A DNA stretch of 37,066 nt from Kiritimatiellia bacterium (GTDB lineage: Bacteria > Verrucomicrobiota > Kiritimatiellia > RZYC01), in assembly GCA_028708815.1 (NCBI GenBank), contig JAQVYB010000018.1, forward strand, positions 1-37,066. Reading direction: 5' to 3'. Under the pieces are notes generated by a model, which was given only the letters and a program-made list of their open reading frames with translations, did no database searches and was not told the origin of the DNA. Shown here in pieces: positions 36,701 to 37,066 of this stretch (the first letter of the stretch is position 1; each line of letters opens with the position of its first letter). Position numbers and translations under genes: made by a program.

Positions 36701-37017
36701 ATATGCACCCGAATGAGTTGAATCTCTTCGAGTCCGGCTTCACCGGAAATGCGCGCGGCATTTCGAGATACAGTGATAAAATATTCATGTGGGATCGTGA
36801 GAATCAGCGCATAGCTGATGATGGGCAGTATTTGTGGTACAATGTGCCGATGAGTGCCTGGTATTATGGCTCCAGCAGCAAGAATGACCCCGTGGGGGCT
36901 TTGGAACGGCCGATTGGCCAGGATGATGCCCTCCTGATTTATCGATACGGCGCCACAGGCTACACCTGGACGAATAAAATCTATTATACCCCGCCCACCT
37001 CCACGATGGATCCGTAA
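24787..37017 (+). CDS. Giant autotransporter-associated beta-strand repeat protein
   Basis: A protein of 4,076 residues from the ATG at 24787; other in-frame starts are 24715 and 24772, and the true start is unsettled. About two dozen copies of the beta-helix repeat seen in autotransporter passenger domains (pattern LTKxGAGTLxLSGxNTYxGxTxIxxGxL) run from about 26.1 to 35.6 kb. A signal-like hydrophobic segment (FAFALFALFVVVVPTLVLG) is encoded only at 25153-25209, behind repeat-derived sequence. A carbohydrate-binding-like domain (LLKNPGFELG onward) is encoded at about 27.3-27.8 kb. The C terminus (36.0-37.0 kb) has a Trp-rich domain in two related halves, not a beta-barrel, and lacks a PEP-CTERM tail. 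Probably a cell-surface or secreted adhesin; the export route is unknown. Confidence 0.88.
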   Translation: MKTMKRNLDSQNKAVSAALSPHSKRHFQPLEVFFSFFPMIGKMCDCFSNHWKKGFPGKMLPLASVTPGSDIAAGNSLSRRRSGRGFPPWRGLPVRETSCGERTRAGSPSYGRSLKYRTDPFSFAFALFALFVVVVPTLVLGDVTMVEWRSEAANGNWENSAPDAWWYPWWNSGNGESQSTPDAWDSTNYVHFGNNNQKTMSLNDRWFNVQELYFDAGASEERTISDNGINLQGAKIENLSSANHTFNSAIGVNNWGQLNPVNGNLTFNGTVYVNSYWIDVYGDNGKFIHFFGVLDCGGGGAGTGGLTIKENSYAILTNNNTFTGNINIEKGGVRLGNDGGGHTNAAGLGTGEIKVGTNAVLELHASVPWRPRKLELYGTGVNSAYGAFQKHENSGSGTATWPGAVVLGQDANIGSASGTLYIAGALTESGGSHKLVKKGGATLQLAGTNTYTGGTYIDDGILAINHGNSIGTNSVDIGSASYTAVSAELQLAPTAGGISMTNTVNVKAKSGAASRTFASLNTSGENIVRGAVSINTDSQLRLYMPSGSGTLSLTNVISGDGSVWLDAAGGVVTFFGNNTYGGGTYIGRGALLLTNHNRAAAGGGIYISGDAANDTNASLMVASGLTVTNDLFMRPHKNETMAVIEKVGSGNVEMTGRLHLWADETGGRRVSMITNTTSGTLTFSGDVDLASPSGDNRALVIGNAVTFSGSITNPGSGGLVIRGTGSPTFDGRLESSIFQDAGNAVIGPNVVFDGVTYQLGTTDNSNQVTQNASLTFATGDKSYDVSIAAGFFDASGTKTPGTRQFNFTHDEDTITIQGTVDLGTNSGHYLVLNNSGTASTNLLKNPGFELGAAGGATPPDWWLYQNCGQESWACRSGTNGMAFYGGVVGGYGGFGQDYSVNLTVGDMITFSIWGLAEAAFDSSSSECWLKIEYWQGGDKVREHEVNVYAALVGDPDKWNKYTLSSVVEHTGITVIKVIVGGGGFVGGAGYRSVKWDDATLTISPIPGQLVVVEGALSGKGGIQKTGPGLIEMVSNATYQSETLISGGALKLGSSTAVGDAEIILGYGATAEGAALFVEPGKELATDVSVLSGDGARVIGMQTGDTGAAELNANIALAKTLTLSTPEGTTNTAGGTGGIISGVGGLKKIGNGVAILAAANEYEGGTYIAGGFLEITSDGNLGDVPASAEENIVITNWATLRPTAAEVTLDAKRTLRIEGGHLSPRDWGQVLNVPGVIVGSGQLNIAGGGRVNLMGDNSGSGFTGKTEIHQGSLAIGIDANLGVVPDDFVSDQLSFKYNDWGYLFFTNTFTLNVKRGIYLERNANLSVNASCTGTYAGIISEDATARAVAKVGPGDLVLLGTNTFTGNLYVENGTVEVGGANPLKVPYLDVGPVSGDDPARLFAKDGAVITNAIHFRKGDVWLENTLGMREAGSSLLSGEIEVSEYMVVTNAATSTQVVFKIWQSANDLGFRKTGSGVLVLYTNHVNHITNEVGTLRAASEGGWFNWSHMNLLSGAVFDLAGNTVTQGCVDGVGNVSMGAGNLVVDGGWNGTLSGVIGGSGGVTKMGGDPWTLGGNNTFEGGLNVYGGTLRLQTHTNAMGAGAVNVTNATLDLNYGAATLRPVTLTLLNGDVTKSVSGSTTWRGDMVSYHSSTATISSGNFYIYGGLNIASGTLVFNNASESGMSGGTMTGAGQLTKQGAGAFRLRPGTHSGNITLSGGEIKQYTGTMTPGGTLIMENGSTYRSDGTTARTMTKASQINGNVTLGHSGGGAMTFSGAMSLNSDTRTLTMANTNIISGVISAGGLTKAGDGLLILSGANDYALDTTISAGTLQIGNAGASGDVAGNIVNNAKLAFDRTDTALDYDDVISGTGWVEQQGSGTVTLSGANEYSGGTLVSAGTLKGTTTSLKGYITNNAAVAFDQAGDGTYSGVLSGTGTLAKQGAGEVTLSGANTYSGAGTIEAGTLKITHNTALGTAVGSTVSDGATLAVQGGITSAEALSMRGTGDGGAGAINSISGDNTLSGGITLTSAGEVQVDADSLTLGGVVNSEGVGRNLTKTGAGTLVLGGANTFAGQLNIEEGVVSVASVSATRDAAQPLGAATQTRDIYLGSANNKGVLRYTGATGESAKYYGIVNSSTGEIDVVESDTTLTISGVIRDGGTTATLIKSGAGTAVFSSSANNYGGLTVVEEGVLRAVDANSLGSGGASDNHASRIVSGASLELQGGFTIAERMYLNGTGIASDGALRSVSGAQTNSQDIYMESAASIGVDADSLTLTDTIQGSANLTKVGAGMLMLTAINTTFTGKDIVNAGTLGFQSGETRLGATPAEYVADQITLNGGTLHLNGASNQELSDTRGITLGASGGGLSADSDRTLTINPLIVGSAGGGLTKSGAGTVVLNADNTYDGDTTVSAGILRIGASDRVPNTSALSVGASGTFDLANNNETVGSLAGAGSVTLGSGTLTAGGLGTSTEYEGVMSGSGNFTKTGAGTLTLSGDNSYEGDTTVSVGTLALGAADRIDDLSDLIVASGATFAMSNHNEDINSISGVAGSTIAMGAGDLRISGVWTTEFAGVISGVGGQLIHEGLGGGEEGDLTLSGINTYSGGTVISGGLIRVSADANLGAATGDIWLGAWKSLDFTDSFAVNAGRTLVLCDDDGGHLTVEGGETVEFQGDITGGGQLNKNGAGQLNLYAESDYSGGTHLQHGYLAFGQENHLGETPLAPDADNICFTNLAWSTLLMTNNFVNYTNGITLTANRGVFMATNALISVVTNAHLTIAGPITASPGVSLSKEGTGKLTFSQRASIPGILCINGGELELLNADPLDTLWVNLGEDLDFNPSPDARLALGPGVVLTNNIAVRTNANFETGTRTIAMYPTDSAETTGKIDLYQDLDLGAIAGCTLNVSGLIESLVGEGIYVNKVWGGTVVFKSNLNTFKHLIVDDGVARSGVHGALWHYCDLVITNTGTYDLDTYNLWVQVLEGNGDLDLGSGTITITNGYDRTFTGKITGAGTFKKSGDIAVGDVNDRQILTGNNDYTGGTIIDNGSLQINTETNLGTGGITFNNGARLWIAQEANFDAARGVALTGNGRIDVYTEYTSRVNGVVSGAGALAIHDGGQLTLAGNNTFAGATAINDGRLRITHSNGLGSVSAGTTVANGAALELAGGITVPTEALTLNGAGDNGPAGAFGALRSVSDDNTFAGAVSLNTASSIGVDAAEDTLTLSGLITDVTTKNLTKIGAGTLELTANNENDGSLLISDGSVKVASIAAATTVQPLGRVPLVYLGSAGKKGTLTYTGGAGSTTKNMNFPTDGTGVVSVTQGASVMTFSALSQWSGAGEFRKQGAGTLALSSTDGNNVMSGKTFVEAGTLRLVNRQSLGVSPNVDVADGAALELSGDATSYIVGSNITLRGTGGGAGALRALADCVVTARVELATDTTIGASTDYNTDLVLTNTIFGVGGLTKTGPGRVVLTNGTINTYTGTTTIIEGVLAVNRDSSLGLPPTGVTPGHLTINGGELYKQTSGSGSDYSDLNASRGLTIGAGNGTIRVAGFIWTYDGLLHGSGNLLKAGSGTLRLGGNSSATYSGSINVTGGVLEVRGSVGVSAVTVTNATLSGAGSVGALTVQGGGIVRPGNATTDTVKVTCTNLTMKHGSKFIIPVSATTNGMVMVTGNMALPASSEQITVDLSYQGSTTNYFRNIPFVHFSGTSHGSPHTNWNITGVPESLKPFMKVGYTNIGSGTYYVRGATPYCEITDGTPSSADDLEIKIQADTVPDLSYDLIYTDRITWPSGSAASTITWQKLYSKTATESATIFTNNLASLSAGNLRFLRVSPVGAWQNETDKFASKQVYVAKKAILWPGRNWVAMPGTPVNPTVSNVFGYNLPAGEDSAHSTLVELYDQGGSITPTGAFWLGSASGLWQWSLGGSGAADEDELPVDQGFLVTLPGAVSRYLALVGALRTNTPTVTIAGNQAYTFVSMQLPGNMHPNELNLFESGFTGNARGISRYSDKIFMWDRENQRIADDGQYLWYNVPMSAWYYGSSSKNDPVGALERPIGQDDALLIYRYGATGYTWTNKIYYTPPTSTMDP
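24865..24879. repeat. Palindrome, variant copy A
   Basis: TTCCAACCATTGGAA: arms TTCCAA and TTGGAA around CCA. It is a shorter, less perfect member of the family found twice just downstream. Confidence 0.7.
24893..24913. repeat. Perfect palindrome, copy B
   Basis: Ten-base arms TTTTTCCAAT and ATTGGAAAAA surround a single central G. It is identical to copy C except that the centre is the complementary base, so B and C are exact reverse complements. Confidence 0.9.
24924..24944. repeat. Perfect palindrome, copy C
   Basis: The same ten-base arms as copy B surround a central C, ten bases after copy B. All three copies fall in the 5' part of the giant ORF, before its signal-like segment. Confidence 0.9.
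24993..25120 (+). repeat. Dispersed ~128-bp element, copy 2
   Basis: The better-preserved copy of the element at 24356. It contains two small dyads: GGACT-TCC-AGTCC (near 25063-25075) and GGGCTG-G-CAGCCC (near 25097-25109). It ends about 30 bases before the signal-like segment of the giant gene and is read through by that ORF. Confidence 0.75.
28264..29590 (+). repeat. Internal block A1 of the giant gene
   Basis: The protein encoded here (GGTYIAGGFLEITSDGNLG through LRLQTHTNAMGAG) matches block A2 (32572-33945) in order and spacing of its segments: a strand repeat, a TLRIEGG-type strand, LAIGIDANLG, LFFTNTF, DLVLLGTNTFTG, then VITNAIHFRKGD. Divergence is high, so the duplication is old. Confidence 0.65.
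30637..32030 (+). repeat. Internal block B1 of the giant gene
   Basis: The protein encoded here matches block B2 (34139-35555) colinearly: LKITHNTALG, DGATLAVQGGIT, a GTGDGGAGAINS-type loop, VDADSLTL, VVSVASVSA-type, AQPLGAA, YLGSANNKGVLRYTG, then ITLNGGTLHLNG and DTRGITLGASGG. Confidence 0.7.
32572..33945 (+). repeat. Internal block A2 of the giant gene
   Basis: The second copy of block A (see 28264): LIRVSADANLG, RTLVLCDDDGGHLTVEGG, LAFGQENHLGETP, LLMTNNFVNYTNG, LTFSQRASIPG, then VVLTNNIAVRTNAN. It lies about 4.3 kb after A1. Confidence 0.65.
34139..35555 (+). repeat. Internal block B2 of the giant gene
   Basis: The second copy of block B (see 30637): LRITHSNGLG, NGAALELAGGIT, GAGDNGPAGAFGALRS, SVKVASIAA, VQPLGRV, YLGSAGKKGTLTYTG, then LTINGGELYKQ and ASRGLTIGAGNG. 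It lies about 3.5 kb after B1. Confidence 0.7.
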
Positions 37018-37032
37018 CCGGAACGGGAAGGG

Positions 37033-37066
37033 GGAAGACGGAAGACGGAAGACAGAAGACGGAAGA
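37033..37066 (-). repeat. GTCTTCN heptamer array, opposite orientation, cut by window end
   Basis: On the plus strand this reads GGAAGAC three times, AGAAGAC once and a fifth unit cut at the window edge. On the minus strand it is GTCTTCC/GTCTTCT, the same GTCT-headed seven-base unit as the array at 22230. It begins 16 bases after the giant gene's stop. Confidence 0.88.

Noticed and set aside
25528..36708. Many long antisense open frames opposite the giant gene
   Set aside because: They arise from the high-GC, repeat-biased codon use of the true gene; their Arg/His-rich products show no domains.

Overview
The window looks like a chromosomal segment of a Gram-negative bacterium of the PVC group, most plausibly Kiritimatiellota. 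This is inferred from the mix of a lipid A acyltransferase, a PEP-CTERM exported protein, small secreted proteins and a roughly 4,000-residue beta-strand-repeat protein. No taxonomic marker search was possible. GC content is moderately high by eye, and coding density is high up to about 22 kb.

Layout. (1) 1-6.1 kb, minus strand: dnaK, groES, groEL, rpoZ, smpB, an LpxL/HtrB-like acyltransferase and the start of a secreted protein cut by the window edge. All lie in one direction with short gaps, so this is a proteostasis/core-expression cluster. A textbook sigma-54 (-24/-12) element precedes dnaK, and no CIRCE element is visible there. (2) 6.5-9.7 kb, minus strand: a membrane protein of unknown function and a family 5 (peptide-type) solute-binding protein. 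The latter is divergent from an OppD/DppD-type ATPase (9752). (3) 10.7-14.2 kb, plus strand: a two-gene ABC exporter-type pair whose permease carries a very large C-terminal extension. A perfect 16-bp palindrome lies in front of it. (4) 14.2-18.6 kb: cardiolipin synthase, a small acidic ORF, a small lipoprotein and a secreted ankyrin/HEAT protein. (5) 18.8-21.0 kb: iorA-iorB, indolepyruvate ferredoxin oxidoreductase. (6) 21.0-22.1 kb: tRNA-Lys(CTT), a HIT hydrolase and tRNA-Ala(GGC), with clear terminators after both tRNAs.

(7) 22.1-37.07 kb is the accessory region. A degenerate GTCTNNN heptamer array opens it. Next come a PEP-CTERM protein and an overlapping secreted protein with a calcium-loop-like motif. 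After that lies a noncoding stretch rich in dispersed repeats, then a giant gene (to 37017) built of about two dozen autotransporter-associated beta-strand repeats. A second heptamer array, in the opposite orientation, begins just past its stop codon and runs off the window. The giant protein has no visible autotransporter barrel, and its signal-peptide-like segment sits well inside the ORF behind repeat-derived sequence.

The most unusual material is: the sigma-54 element before dnaK; the surface-protein locus bracketed by inverted heptamer arrays; the repeat-invaded 5' end of the giant gene; and the A-B-A-B block duplication inside it.
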